This document shows positions 49,089-57,192 of a DNA stretch of 64,000 nt, in pieces. The notes beneath the pieces are model-generated. The model had not been told where the DNA came from. It made no database searches and worked only from the letters and a program-made list of their open reading frames with translations. The position numbers were made by a program, and so were the translations under genes. Source of the stretch: Anaerolineae bacterium (GTDB lineage Bacteria; Chloroflexota; Anaerolineae; Promineifilales; Promineifilaceae); NCBI GenBank assembly GCA_023382655.1, contig JAHDWK010000027.1, positions 1 through 64,000 of the forward strand, given 5' to 3'. The stretch's first letter is position 1. Every line of letters begins with the position of its first letter.

Positions 49089-51289
49089 GGGGTAACGGTT
49101 ATCTCTTGTATAGTGAAGTGGTCCTGGGCAGTGGTGGTGAGCAGGCGTCGGGTCTGTTTGCAGGCAGTATCCAGGCAAGTGTACCAGCCCACGATGAGTG
49201 GGTATTGGCCGGGCGGCGTGTCTGGCGGTATGGTGATCTCGTGCCATTGCAGCAGCCGGTCGCCAGCCATCCAACTTTCGCCGGGGGCGGCAAGCAGATC
49301 AGCCTGAGCAATAGGGACGCCATCAGCCCCGGTGAGGGCCTCGGTGAGGTGGGTAAAGAGACGAATGCCTTCAACCGGGACGTTTAACTGCCACCAGGTA
49401 ATTAGTTGCAAGACGCGGCCAGGGGCAACGGCCGTATCCGCCACATCATACCCTATCAGCGCCGCCGCTTCGCCAAATGGTACCGGCGGGTTCACGGCCG
49501 TAGCCGGCTGATGCGCCGCCTGCCAATCCTCCAGGTGTAGCTGATAAACGGTTAACGGCCGATCCAAATCAGTGGCCGGTTGGGGTATGGTAATGGGGGA
49601 CACGCCTGCACTGAGCGGCGACCCCCCGTTGCCCGTCGAAGTGGCCGTGCCCAGATACCCGTGCAGGGCCTCCGGCAGCGGTGCAAAGCCAGTCAGAATG
49701 ATGAGCGCGGTAGGGGCATGGGGGATGAGCAGGCCGGTACGGCCGTCGAACCAGCGCGGTGTTACTTCATCATTGGTCAGCATCACCCGCGCCAGCGCCG
49801 GGGTGTGGTACTGCCCTGGGGTGATGGTGGAAATGGCGACATCGGTCACATCCTGTTCATTCAAGTAGCGCATGACGGCCGTCATCGCCGCTTCATACTG
49901 CACCCGTACCTCTGGGGCGTTGGCCCAGATTCTAAAGTAGTCACGGCTGGTGAGGACGGCCGTGCCCACAAATAAAAACACCACTGCCAGGCGGAAGAAA
50001 ACGATACACAGATTACGCAGATTGTGCAGATTTTTCATCTGTGAAATCTGTGTAATCTGTGAATTCCCTATGTTTCTAATTGCCAGCGCCGGAAACAGGT
50101 ATAACACCGGCTGCATCCCCATCGCCTGGGTGGTGCTGAGGGATGCACCTGTGACCAGGGCGGGCACGAGGCCCATGAGCAGCCAGCACAGCGCCAGGAA
50201 AGCGGCCACTTCGACGGGCAACCAGGGGTCGCCGCTCAGTGCAGGCGTGCGGCGTAACCTGGTATCGGGGTGGCGTTTGATGAGGGGGCGCAGCGCCCAC
50301 CAGCCGGCTAACACCAGCCCGCCGCCTGCCAACAGCGCCATTACCAGCCCCAGCAACGGCCGTCCGGGAATGTTGTAGCGCCAGAAATCATCACCGCGCC
50401 AGAAGAGGATACCTGCCCCTTCGCGCATGTTTTGCCAGAGGGGGGTGAGGTTGCCCTGGGTTACGGCCGTGAGCGGCCCGCTTAACTCTCGAATGCGAAT
50501 TTCTGCCTCCGGGTTGGCTGCCAGATAGAGGAACAGTGGCAGCGCCAGTATACCCGCCAATACCAGCATCAACAGCACGCCGCGCCATGCTCTGGCGAGT
50601 AATGGCCGTGCCGCCAGCGCCACGTACCCTAACGTTAGCGGAAACACCAGCCATAAAATGCGGGCGGGGATGTAGGTGTAGAAGGTGAGACCGAGGCAGA
50701 GACCGGCTATTCCGTAATCGGTAATCGGCGATCGGTGATCGGTAATCCGATGTCCGATGTCCGAAATCAGAGATTCGGACTTCCGGCTTCGGGCTTCCAA
50801 CTTCGGGCTTCGAGTGAGTGCCCGCCAGAAAAAAAGCACAGTCAGCACAAACAACAGCGGCAGCATGATGGAGCGCAGGGATTGGCGGGCGGCCATGAGC
50901 GGCCAAAAGCTGACAGACAGTCCGGCGGCGGTGAGGACGGCCGTTTGCCAATCAAACGCCCGCCGCACCCAGGCGGCCATCCCGGCGATGGTGAGCAGGC
51001 TGGCAAACACGGCCGTCAATCGCCCGGCCATAAACGTGGGGCCAATACCCGCCATTACCAGGGCCGTTACATAGTCATACAACGGTTCACGGCCGTGCCC
51101 AATGGTGAAATAAACGGCGCGTGTCCCTTCCAGGATGGCGAGCGCCGTAAGCCCATGATCCGCTTCATCGTGCGTCAGACCGGGGGGGATGTGGGCAAGG
51201 GCAAACAGGCGCAAAGCCACGGCCGTGAGCAACACTACCAGCATCCAGCCTAAAAACTGTTGTTTTTCTTGCGCCTCTCCGATTTGCAT
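49085..51289 (-). CDS. Polytopic GT39/PMT-like membrane protein, paralogue of the next gene
   Basis: GGAAGAGG at proper spacing selects the ATG at 51289. The 734 residues hold about eleven helices. The loop I-P-P-G-L-T-H-D-E-A-D-H-G after helix 1 has the acidic residues expected of PMT/GT39 transferases, as in the downstream paralogue. The C-terminal 220 residues are extracytoplasmic and beta-rich, with V-A-P-G-R-V-L-Q-L-I-T-W-W similar to the beta domain of the 44.4-kb gene. Three repeat types are translated in frame: 7-mer arrays near 50713-50816, an ATCTGTG/AATCTGT array near 50013-50065, and two copies of a 47-bp element in opposite orientation. Confidence 0.72.
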   Translation of the reverse strand: MQIGEAQEKQQFLGWMLVVLLTAVALRLFALAHIPPGLTHDEADHGLTALAILEGTRAVYFTIGHGREPLYDYVTALVMAGIGPTFMAGRLTAVFASLLTIAGMAAWVRRAFDWQTAVLTAAGLSVSFWPLMAARQSLRSIMLPLLFVLTVLFFWRALTRSPKLEARSRKSESLISDIGHRITDHRSPITDYGIAGLCLGLTFYTYIPARILWLVFPLTLGYVALAARPLLARAWRGVLLMLVLAGILALPLFLYLAANPEAEIRIRELSGPLTAVTQGNLTPLWQNMREGAGILFWRGDDFWRYNIPGRPLLGLVMALLAGGGLVLAGWWALRPLIKRHPDTRLRRTPALSGDPWLPVEVAAFLALCWLLMGLVPALVTGASLSTTQAMGMQPVLYLFPALAIRNIGNSQITQISQMKNLHNLRNLCIVFFRLAVVFLFVGTAVLTSRDYFRIWANAPEVRVQYEAAMTAVMRYLNEQDVTDVAISTITPGQYHTPALARVMLTNDEVTPRWFDGRTGLLIPHAPTALIILTGFAPLPEALHGYLGTATSTGNGGSPLSAGVSPITIPQPATDLDRPLTVYQLHLEDWQAAHQPATAVNPPVPFGEAAALIGYDVADTAVAPGRVLQLITWWQLNVPVEGIRLFTHLTEALTGADGVPIAQADLLAAPGESWMAGDRLLQWHEITIPPDTPPGQYPLIVGWYTCLDTACKQTRRLLTTTAQDHFTIQEITVTP
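49601..49647 (+). repeat. 47-bp dispersed element, copy 1
   Basis: This stretch matches the reverse complement of 50203-50249 with only two mismatches. Both copies lie in frame inside the same gene. Read on the coding strand, this copy gives T-G-N-G-G-S-P-L-S-A-G-V-S. Confidence 0.9.
50203..50249 (-). repeat. 47-bp dispersed element, copy 2 (inverted)
   Basis: This is the second copy of the element, in the opposite orientation 600 bp from the first. It is read as T-P-A-L-S-G-D-P-W-L-P-V-E-V in the loop between helices. The element is free of stops in both reading directions used. Confidence 0.9.
50713..50816. repeat. Heptamer arrays inside the upstream GT39-like gene
   Basis: TAATCGG/CGATCGG units are followed by CCGATGT and CTTCGGG units, all read in frame as R-S-P-I-T-D-Y and S-P-K-L-E-A-R-S-R-K-S-E. 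They sit at the same helix boundary as the array in the downstream paralogue. Confidence 0.8.
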
Positions 51290-51295
51290 ACCTCT

Positions 51296-51337
51296 TCCGT
51301 GATCCGTCATCGGTAATCCGTAATCGGTAATCGGGTT
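51296..51337. repeat. Heptamer array upstream of the GT39-like gene
   Basis: CGTCATCGGTAATCCGTAAT units lie directly before the ribosome binding site of the gene starting at 51289. An open frame runs through them, so an alternative longer N-terminus is possible. Confidence 0.7.
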
Positions 51338-51425
51338 ACGGATAAACCTGGGGATCATACGCAAAGGGTACAGACGAGACAACTACGATTAACGGCCGTC
51401 CTCCCTACCGCTCATCACCTCATCA

Positions 51426-52373
51426 TCAAGAGACGGCCGTCACCAACACCCCCAGATTGAACTGGATGGAGACGGTACGGCCGTGCCACACGAGGGGTTC
51501 GGGCAGCATCTGCGCGTGGTCATAGGAAACGGCCGTGCGTAATACCAGTTCGCGCCCGGCCACAGTGATGGGGTACGGCCGTGCCCATTCCGCCGTGCCG
51601 CGCATAAAGTTAAACGCCCGCCGCGCTGACCAATGCCCATTTAATCGGAAATCATCGGCGGTGGGGACGGGGTAGTAAGAGCCGGGTTCGGATTGGGGGT
51701 GGCGGGGCAGACGGCCGTCCGCCACCAGCCTAATCGCCTCAAGGAGCAGCCTGCCGCCTCGTTCCGCCGCCATCTGCTCTGCCTGTGCCCCGCTGATGCC
51801 GTCCGGCAGGGTCAGGCCGGCTTGCAGGGCAATGTCGCCCGTGTCTATGCCTGCATCCATGAAGTGAACGGTGACGGCCGTCTCGTTTTGCCCCTCGTGG
51901 AATGTCCAGAACAAGGGAGACGGGCCGCGAAAATATGGCAGCCGTGAGGGATGCACATTCAGGCAGCCCAGGCGGGGCAACGCCAGCAGCGCCGGCGGGA
52001 AAATCTGGTTGAAGCAGGAAACGCAGATCAGGTCGGGGGCAACGGCCGTTATCCCGGCTAATATCTCCGGCTCTTTCAAGCGACCCACGGGATAAACCGG
52101 CAGTTGGTGCTGGGCGGCCAGTTCCAGGATGCCGGGGTGATGGGGAGAGGGGGTGAGAAACAGGTGGGGGGGTGAGGGGGTGAGGGGATGACGGCCGTGT
52201 TTGGGCAGGATGTAGGGGGGGAGTACCGAGCCAGGCATAGCCACACCACATACATTAACACCGCCGTTCAGCAAAATCGCCAGCGGAATGCGCGATAACA
52301 AACCCGTCATGCCAAAAAACAGCACCCGGATTTCTGAAAGGTTGGTCGGCTTGCTTCTACTTACCATCGGCAT
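51426..52373 (-). CDS. Formyltransferase-fold protein (methionyl-tRNA formyltransferase-like)
   Basis: The 315-residue protein has the formyltransferase catalytic core: N-V-H-P-S-R-L-P-Y-F-R-G-P-S-P with the active Asn and His, and T-V-H-F-M-D-A-G-I-D-T-G-D-I with the active Asp. The N-terminal Rossmann part starts V-L-F-F-G-M-T-G. A C-terminal OB-like domain is short and diverged. A loop after residue 55 (H-P-L-T-P-S-P-P-H-L-F-L-T-P-S-P) is encoded by CTCACCC-type repeats (52134-52190). It may be a second methionyl-tRNA formyltransferase or a sugar or amine N-formyltransferase. The nearby sugar-transferase genes favour the latter slightly. Confidence 0.8.
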   Translation of the reverse strand: MPMVSRSKPTNLSEIRVLFFGMTGLLSRIPLAILLNGGVNVCGVAMPGSVLPPYILPKHGRHPLTPSPPHLFLTPSPHHPGILELAAQHQLPVYPVGRLKEPEILAGITAVAPDLICVSCFNQIFPPALLALPRLGCLNVHPSRLPYFRGPSPLFWTFHEGQNETAVTVHFMDAGIDTGDIALQAGLTLPDGISGAQAEQMAAERGGRLLLEAIRLVADGRLPRHPQSEPGSYYPVPTADDFRLNGHWSARRAFNFMRGTAEWARPYPITVAGRELVLRTAVSYDHAQMLPEPLVWHGRTVSIQFNLGVLVTAVS

Positions 52374-52426
52374 ATAATCCCTCAGGTGATAGACGCTGGC
52401 AAAGAGCCTGTCGCCTGGAGGTTATC

Positions 52427-52732
52427 ATGGCAAGAAGAGAAAAAACAATCTGGGTGGTAGATTGCGCCAAACTGGGCCGCGAAGCAGAAGCGTTAGCCCG
52501 GCCGCCGTTCCCCGGCGAATTGGGGCAGCGTGTGTATAACGAAATTTCCAAACAGGCATGGGAGATGTGGCAGCAGCAGTCCACCATTCTCATTAACCAT
52601 TACGGCCTGAACCTGGCTGACCCGCGTGCCCAAGAATTCCTGTTTGAGCAAATGGAAGAGTTCTTCTTTGGCGAAGGAGCGGAAATGCCAGAGGATTGGA
52701 CGCCGCCCACGGCCGCCCCGCGCAAGAAGTAG
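52427..52732 (+). CDS. yggX: Fe(2+)-trafficking / oxidative damage protection protein YggX
   Basis: YggX is a small cytoplasmic protein that protects iron-sulfur clusters. The family pattern is clear: D-C-A-K-L-G-R-E-A-E-A-L near residue 12, P-F-P-G-E-L-G-Q-R-V-Y-N-E-I-S, and I-L-I-N-H-Y-G-L-N. The conserved cysteine is present. The length of 101 residues is slightly above the usual 91. GGAGG lies upstream of the ATG. YggX is best known from Proteobacteria, so its presence here is of interest. It is followed 40 bp later by a HIT-like gene. Confidence 0.9.
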   Translation: MARREKTIWVVDCAKLGREAEALARPPFPGELGQRVYNEISKQAWEMWQQQSTILINHYGLNLADPRAQEFLFEQMEEFFFGEGAEMPEDWTPPTAAPRKK

Positions 52733-52772
52733 CGTGTTATTCATAATCAAATAACACGAGAGGAGGTTCTCC

Positions 52773-53123
52773 ATGTCTAATACAAATATTGAAGACAGCC
52801 CGTTTGTAGCGATTTTGGTCGGTGAGGAGCCAGATGCGATTTTGGCCCGTGATGACACAAAGCATTTCGCGTTGGTGAAAAGTTTGCACCCGGAAGGGGC
52901 CATTCACTGGCTGGCGATTCCTTATGAGCCCATTGCCAGCATTGAAGAGTTGGAAAAGACAAATAAAGCGCGTTTTTTGGAGCTGGTGGAGTTTGCCATT
53001 ACCCAAACCCAGGCGCTGGCAGAGCAGTACCCATTGTTAGAACGAGGGTTCACCATCAAGTTCCATTTTGGTGGCTATGAAACAGTGCCTCATGCCAAAC
53101 TACATATCTTATCGGTAGAATAA
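52773..53123 (+). CDS. HIT-family protein with altered active site
   Basis: The 116-residue fold matches HIT/HINT nucleotide hydrolases: the N-terminal strand region, I-H-W-L-A-I-P-Y-E-P-I-A-S-I-E-E-L in the middle, and the C-terminal H-A-K-L-H-I-L. In true HIT enzymes this last motif is H-x-H-x-H, whose middle histidine is the nucleophile; here it is lysine. The protein may therefore bind nucleotides without hydrolysing them, or use another mechanism. AGGAGG precedes the ATG. A bidirectional terminator follows. Confidence 0.8.
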   Translation: MSNTNIEDSPFVAILVGEEPDAILARDDTKHFALVKSLHPEGAIHWLAIPYEPIASIEELEKTNKARFLELVEFAITQTQALAEQYPLLERGFTIKFHFGGYETVPHAKLHILSVE

Positions 53124-53126
53124 TGA

Positions 53127-53161
53127 TAAAAGCCCCTGCCGGTAGCGACAGGGGCTTTTTT
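53127..53161. terminator. Bidirectional terminator
   Basis: An 8-bp GC-rich stem (AGCCCCTG 53131-53138 with CAGGGGCT 53149-53156) is preceded by AAA and followed by T6. It lies between the convergent HIT-like and DUF4230 genes. Confidence 0.88.
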
Positions 53162-53162
53162 A

Positions 53163-53894
53163 TTATGGCCCTGGGGTGGGGGTGACGAGAATATAGCCCT
53201 TGGGGACTTCTTGCACAAATGGCAGTGGCGTGGGGGGAACAGTCTCGGTGAAGATTATTTCGGTAAAACCTAACCCCTGTAAGAAACTGCGCATGTAGTT
53301 CTGGGCATTCACATTCGCGGTTTGCAGCAGACCGGTAGCCAGCGCCTCTTCGCGCAGCCGGGCTTCGGCCACACGACGAACTTCCGTTTCCAGTTGGGCG
53401 TCGGCGCCGGCCAATAGGCCAGTATCCCGATCCGCCACATAAGATTTTTCGGTATCTAGCGCCGGTAAGTCATCAAAGATTTTGGCAGGTGGCAGATAAA
53501 CCATTACGGTATCAGCATCCACGACCTGCAAATTATCCGGCGTCATTTCCGCAAAATCCACCCCGGCTACCACTTTGCCATGAGCCACAAATATCAGGCT
53601 TTCACTCATGACCCCCCATAGGAGATTGGCATCGCCGCGCTCGGCCGTGACCACTTTTTCCATTTCCACGGAAGCAGTTTCTAAGCGAGCCAGGTTGTTG
53701 ATTTCCTGCACAATGGTAGTGTTGCTGGGTAAGATGACGGGGGTAGCGGGAACGATGAGTTGTTTGAACAGGTCTCCCAATGGTTCGGCAACCGCATTAT
53801 CCACCTTGTTGACGGTGGAGATAACTGTGTAGATGGCAAAGGAAGCCATTACAAAAAAAATGATGAAAAATAAATACATTAATTTGCGTAACAT
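53163..53894 (-). CDS. DUF4230-type membrane-anchored protein
   Basis: One N-terminal helix (residues 5-25) anchors a DUF4230-like domain with L-E-T-A-S-V-E-M-E-K-V-V, then L-W-G-V-M-S-E-S-L-I-F-V-A-H-G-K-V-V-A-G-V-D-F. A helical region (V-R-R-V-A-E-A-R-L-R-E-E-A) and a proline-rich tail follow. The ATG at 53894 is chosen because AGGAG lies eight bases upstream; longer frames exist. Family function is unknown. Confidence 0.8.
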   Translation of the reverse strand: MLRKLMYLFFIIFFVMASFAIYTVISTVNKVDNAVAEPLGDLFKQLIVPATPVILPSNTTIVQEINNLARLETASVEMEKVVTAERGDANLLWGVMSESLIFVAHGKVVAGVDFAEMTPDNLQVVDADTVMVYLPPAKIFDDLPALDTEKSYVADRDTGLLAGADAQLETEVRRVAEARLREEALATGLLQTANVNAQNYMRSFLQGLGFTEIIFTETVPPTPLPFVQEVPKGYILVTPTPGP

Positions 53895-54163
53895 AGAGTC
53901 TCCTGTGTTTCGCTTTTCAGTTTCGGACGTGATCATTGATTTTCCAGACATAAAAAATACCTCATGCAGTGTCAAACGCCAACGGCCGTGACCCGTTGCG
54001 CCTGCTTATCAATACCTCATTTTCAATTGTCCGTTAAATCTGAAAGTGGCCCCTACACACGCGGCATTATAAAGCATCGGCCGCCTGTGTGGCGGCCCGT
54101 TCATAAATTTCTCAAGTTGTGGCGAGGCATGACCGGTTTTGTCAAACCGGTCATGCCTGGTTA

Positions 54164-54655
54164 TCAGCCGGCGTAGCTCCAGCCCACATGGGGCAGCGAC
54201 AGAGTATCCGTTACTTCGCCTTCTTTGCGGACACCACCGCCAACGATCTCGCCTACCAGCAAATCATGGTCACCGCCGACATCTATCATTTGCACAACGC
54301 GACATTCCAGGTAAGCGGCGGCGCCTTGCAAAATGGGGCAGCCTGTTTCGGGCGCGGGGGTATAGACGGCGTCAGCCATCTTTTCCGGCTTTTTGGCGCG
54401 CCCTTTGGTAAAAGGCATCATCGCGTCCTGGTCTTCCTTGCGGAAGATGTTGATGGCAAAAACACCGCCTTCGCCGATGACCTGATGGGAATACGCCTTT
54501 TTTTGCAGCCCCACGACCATGAGGCGCGGGGTGAAGGAGGCTTGCATAACCCAATTGGCGACCATGGCGTTGACTTCATCGCCATGGCGAGAGGTGATGC
54601 TGTAGAATCCATAGGGCATCCGGTGCAAGGCATCTTTTATAGGATCGGTTGACAT
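54164..54655 (-). CDS. Flavin reductase-like FMN-binding protein
   Basis: The 163-residue protein has the split-barrel flavin reductase fold: P-Y-G-F-Y-S-I-T-S-R, then N-A-M-V-A-N-W-V-M-Q-A-S-F-T-P-R-L-M-V-V and G-V-F-A-I-N-I-F. Such proteins reduce FMN or FAD for partner oxygenases or bind flavin alone. AAGGAGAAAAA precedes the ATG. No oxygenase lies next to it. The gap 53895-54163 holds no gene I can support. Confidence 0.88.
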   Translation of the reverse strand: MSTDPIKDALHRMPYGFYSITSRHGDEVNAMVANWVMQASFTPRLMVVGLQKKAYSHQVIGEGGVFAINIFRKEDQDAMMPFTKGRAKKPEKMADAVYTPAPETGCPILQGAAAYLECRVVQMIDVGGDHDLLVGEIVGGGVRKEGEVTDTLSLPHVGWSYAG

Positions 54656-54793
54656 AATTTTTCTCCTTCGTAAATAGCTACCAATGACACCAATTTCACA
54701 AATTTTGGGTGAGGGGACAAATGTATTGATGGATGAGGGTAACGCAATTTAAGCGGTGGGAAACTGGACAATAGTCCAGTTTGGGTATGTGGT

Positions 54794-55207
54794 ATGCAAA
54801 TTCCGGCAAAATTGCCTGGTTTGAAGAAGCTGGTGATTCTGTGGGCCGTTTATGGCGTGGTGTGGATCGCGCCGGAAGGGGTCCTGTGGCAGACGGCACT
54901 GCTGGCAGGGCTGACAACGGCCGTGCTGCTCGGCTACCTGGTACAAAAGATATTTAGCGGTCGTGTGCTCTCGTCAGGTTGGTGGGTGGGGGGCACGGCC
55001 GTGACCGGCGCTCTGTTCGGTTTGCTGGCAGGCTTGTTAACGCTATTTTTCATGGCGCTCAAAACGGGCCTGCACGCACACGGCCCAGAGTTCTCTCCGG
55101 CCGAGATCAACTGGGTGATCAGGCAACTGCCGTGGTGGACGGCCGTGGGTCTGTTCACCGGGGCGGGTTTGGGGTTGGTGGGGCTGGGTGCGGCCAGTAA
55201 GCAGTGA
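54794..55207 (+). CDS. Small membrane protein of unknown function
   Basis: The 137-residue protein has four hydrophobic segments (about 11-27, 32-50, 62-88 and 112-134) with short loops. No motif was recognised. It starts 138 bp from the divergently transcribed flavin reductase. A long 7-mer array follows its stop codon directly. Confidence 0.6.
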   Translation: MQIPAKLPGLKKLVILWAVYGVVWIAPEGVLWQTALLAGLTTAVLLGYLVQKIFSGRVLSSGWWVGGTAVTGALFGLLAGLLTLFFMALKTGLHAHGPEFSPAEINWVIRQLPWWTAVGLFTGAGLGLVGLGAASKQ

Positions 55208-55315
55208 GCGGTTAGCACTGAGCGGTTAGCAGTGAGCGGTTAGCAGTGAGCGGTGAGCAGTGAGCGGTGAGCAGCAGGCCGATAACTGCTTACTCCTCAC
55301 TGCTCACTGCTAACT
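55201..55315. repeat. Long heptamer array (AGCGGTT/AGCAGTG type)
   Basis: About ten direct AGCAGTG/AGCGGTT units run from the stop of the membrane-protein gene and are met by an inverted set (CACTGCTCACTGCTAAC) at the 3' end of the translin gene. The whole can fold into a long hairpin between convergent genes. Confidence 0.85.
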
Positions 55316-55934
55316 TCGTTTCCAGCGCCTTCAACGCGTTCTCCAGATCAGATTGGCGCAGACTGGTGGTCACATCACCACGTGTCCGTTCCAGAACGGC
55401 GCGCACGGTGTCGGTGCGGCGGCGCAGGCCACCGGTAATGCTGTCATTAAAGTCAAATGTCACCAGGATGCTGTAAATCTGATCCATCTCGTCTAGCAGC
55501 CGTTCGGCTTCGTCACTATGGCCGTGGCGGATGATGTCTAAAATGCGGCGGCGCAGTTCGGTGGCGGCCTCGGCCAGTCCGTTGAGCCAGGTGGCGCCAT
55601 CAGCCGCCAGTGATTCCGGGGTGGGTAGGGGCCGGTTGCGCACCAGGGCGTAAGTAAGGTGGGCTTCCACAAACTCCTTCACCGCGTCCTGGGTATAACC
55701 GGCGTAATAGAGACTGGGGTACGGCCGGGCACAATCCGTCAATGCTGTTGTGGCGGTGTGGGCTTCGGCAATAAGCGCTTCCGCCTTTTCCCATTCTTCC
55801 CGGTGGATGGCCCGAATGGCGCGGGCACAAATGCTAATCAGTTGCCGCGATTGTTCATATGCCTGGTTACGAGCCGTGTTCATTCGTTCCATTTCCTGGC
55901 GGATAGTGTCGGTGATAGTATCTAGTTGATCCAT
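55290..55934 (-). CDS. Translin-family protein
   Basis: The 214 residues are all helical and follow the translin plan. The N-terminal helices contain R-Q-L-I-S-I-C-A-R-A-I-R-A-I-H-R, V-K-E-F-V-E-A-H-L-T-Y-A-L lies in the middle at the position of the acidic nuclease residues, and Y-S-I-L-V-T-F-D-F-N-D-S-I-T-G-G-L-R-R-R-T-D lies near the end. Translin/TRAX proteins bind and cut single-stranded nucleic acid in eukaryotes, and archaeal and some bacterial relatives exist. The last codons run into the 7-mer repeat. DUF3467 is encoded just upstream, so the two may form an operon. Confidence 0.85.
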   Translation of the reverse strand: MDQLDTITDTIRQEMERMNTARNQAYEQSRQLISICARAIRAIHREEWEKAEALIAEAHTATTALTDCARPYPSLYYAGYTQDAVKEFVEAHLTYALVRNRPLPTPESLAADGATWLNGLAEAATELRRRILDIIRHGHSDEAERLLDEMDQIYSILVTFDFNDSITGGLRRRTDTVRAVLERTRGDVTTSLRQSDLENALKALETKLAVSSEE

Positions 55935-55943
55935 ATGTTGTCC

Positions 55944-56294
55944 TTATTCCTCTTTATCTCCCCCTTCCGGTGGGGGGAAGCGGAAAAATTGTTCGGCCAG
56001 ATTGGTGGGCAGCCGGATGGGGCCAAACTGTTGTTCAAAGGTAGTCAGGCTTTGCGCCAAAGCGGTGTGCAACATTTTGGCGTGCATGGGTGACATGATA
56101 ATGCGGGATAAAATCTTGCCGCGGGGGGTACGGGGCAGCACCTGGGCAAAGTCAATGATGACTTCGGCTGGGGTATGGCTGATGAAGGCGACGTTAGCGT
56201 AGACGGCCGTTAACTCTTTGGGCATATCAATGGTAATTTTCTGCGGTGCGGGCGTGGGTGATTGGGGTGTTTCAGGAGCAGGTTGTTCTGACAT
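55944..56294 (-). CDS. DUF3467 protein
   Basis: The 116-residue protein fits DUF3467: Y-A-N-V-A-F-I-S-H-T-P-A-E-V-I-I-D-F-A-Q-V-L-P followed by R-I-I-M-S-P-M-H-A-K-M-L-H-T-A-L. Family function is unknown. A proline-rich N-terminal stretch precedes the domain. It ends 9 bp before the translin start and is likely co-transcribed with it. An array of GAATTAG-type units (56306-56350) lies upstream. Confidence 0.88.
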   Translation of the reverse strand: MSEQPAPETPQSPTPAPQKITIDMPKELTAVYANVAFISHTPAEVIIDFAQVLPRTPRGKILSRIIMSPMHAKMLHTALAQSLTTFEQQFGPIRLPTNLAEQFFRFPPPEGGDKEE

Positions 56295-56511
56295 GGGCGT
56301 CTCCTATGGAATTAGGAATTATGAATTAGGAAGGATGAAGGATGAATCTTATCCCTCCCGCTAAAGATACTCCATCTACTCTTTTTTGAAAAATGTGCGG
56401 GCATGTTACAATGTGCCAATTCTTTTGCAAACGCACCGCAGTATAACAAAGTTGATTGGATGGGGTGGTAGTTCGTTGCGGAAACGACTGCCAGAAAAAG
56501 GGGAAACGACC

Positions 56512-57135
56512 ATGCGTAGTGCAACTACCTGGGGTTGGTTAGCTGTTGGATTCTTTTTAGGCATCGTTGTAGGTGTGGGGGCATTGACCATGCTCAACAG
56601 GGTGCAGCCGGCGCCAATTGTCATTCAACCACCGCCACCGACCCATACACCGGCGCCGACAGGCACGGCCGCGCCGATTCATATTTATGTCAATGGGCAG
56701 GTGGTGGCCCCGGCCGTGTATACATTGCCGCCCGATAGCATTGTGCAAACGGCCGTGACGGCAGCGGGAGGTTTTACGGCGCAGGCGAACACGGCCGTGG
56801 TCAATCTGGCGCAGCCGCTCAGCGACGGCATGCAAATTTACGTCCCGGCAGTGGGTGAAGCCGTTTCTGCCCCCATCACGGCAGCGGAACCGGCTGCCAG
56901 CAACGCCGGCACAGACAGCCTGGTTGCCACAGCCAACAACCGGATCAACATCAACACGGCCACCCTGGATCAGCTAGACACCCTGCCGGGCATTGGCCCC
57001 AGCACCGCCGCTAACATCATCCAACACCGGGAAAACAACGGCCCATTCGTCTCTATTGAGGCCATTATGGATGTGTCAGGCATCGGCGAAACCCGATTTG
57101 CCCAGATCAAGGATTTGATCACGATTGACAATTGA
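56512..57135 (+). CDS. comEA: ComEA-like DNA-binding protein (SLBB + helix-hairpin-helix)
   Basis: ComEA binds incoming DNA at the cell surface during natural transformation. The 207 residues carry one N-terminal membrane helix (7-27), a proline-rich linker, an SLBB domain (I-Y-V-N-G-Q-V-V-A-P-A-V-Y) and a C-terminal double helix-hairpin-helix (L-D-T-L-P-G-I-G-P-S-T-A and V-S-G-I-G-E-T-R-F). The ATG at 56512 follows GGGG at suitable spacing; an upstream in-frame start is less likely. comEC and comFA are not nearby. Confidence 0.9.
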   Translation: MRSATTWGWLAVGFFLGIVVGVGALTMLNRVQPAPIVIQPPPPTHTPAPTGTAAPIHIYVNGQVVAPAVYTLPPDSIVQTAVTAAGGFTAQANTAVVNLAQPLSDGMQIYVPAVGEAVSAPITAAEPAASNAGTDSLVATANNRININTATLDQLDTLPGIGPSTAANIIQHRENNGPFVSIEAIMDVSGIGETRFAQIKDLITIDN

Positions 57136-57192
57136 CAATGCTCAATGAGCAATTGTCAATTGTGAGCAGTGTTGCGCTAAAATTAGCGACCT

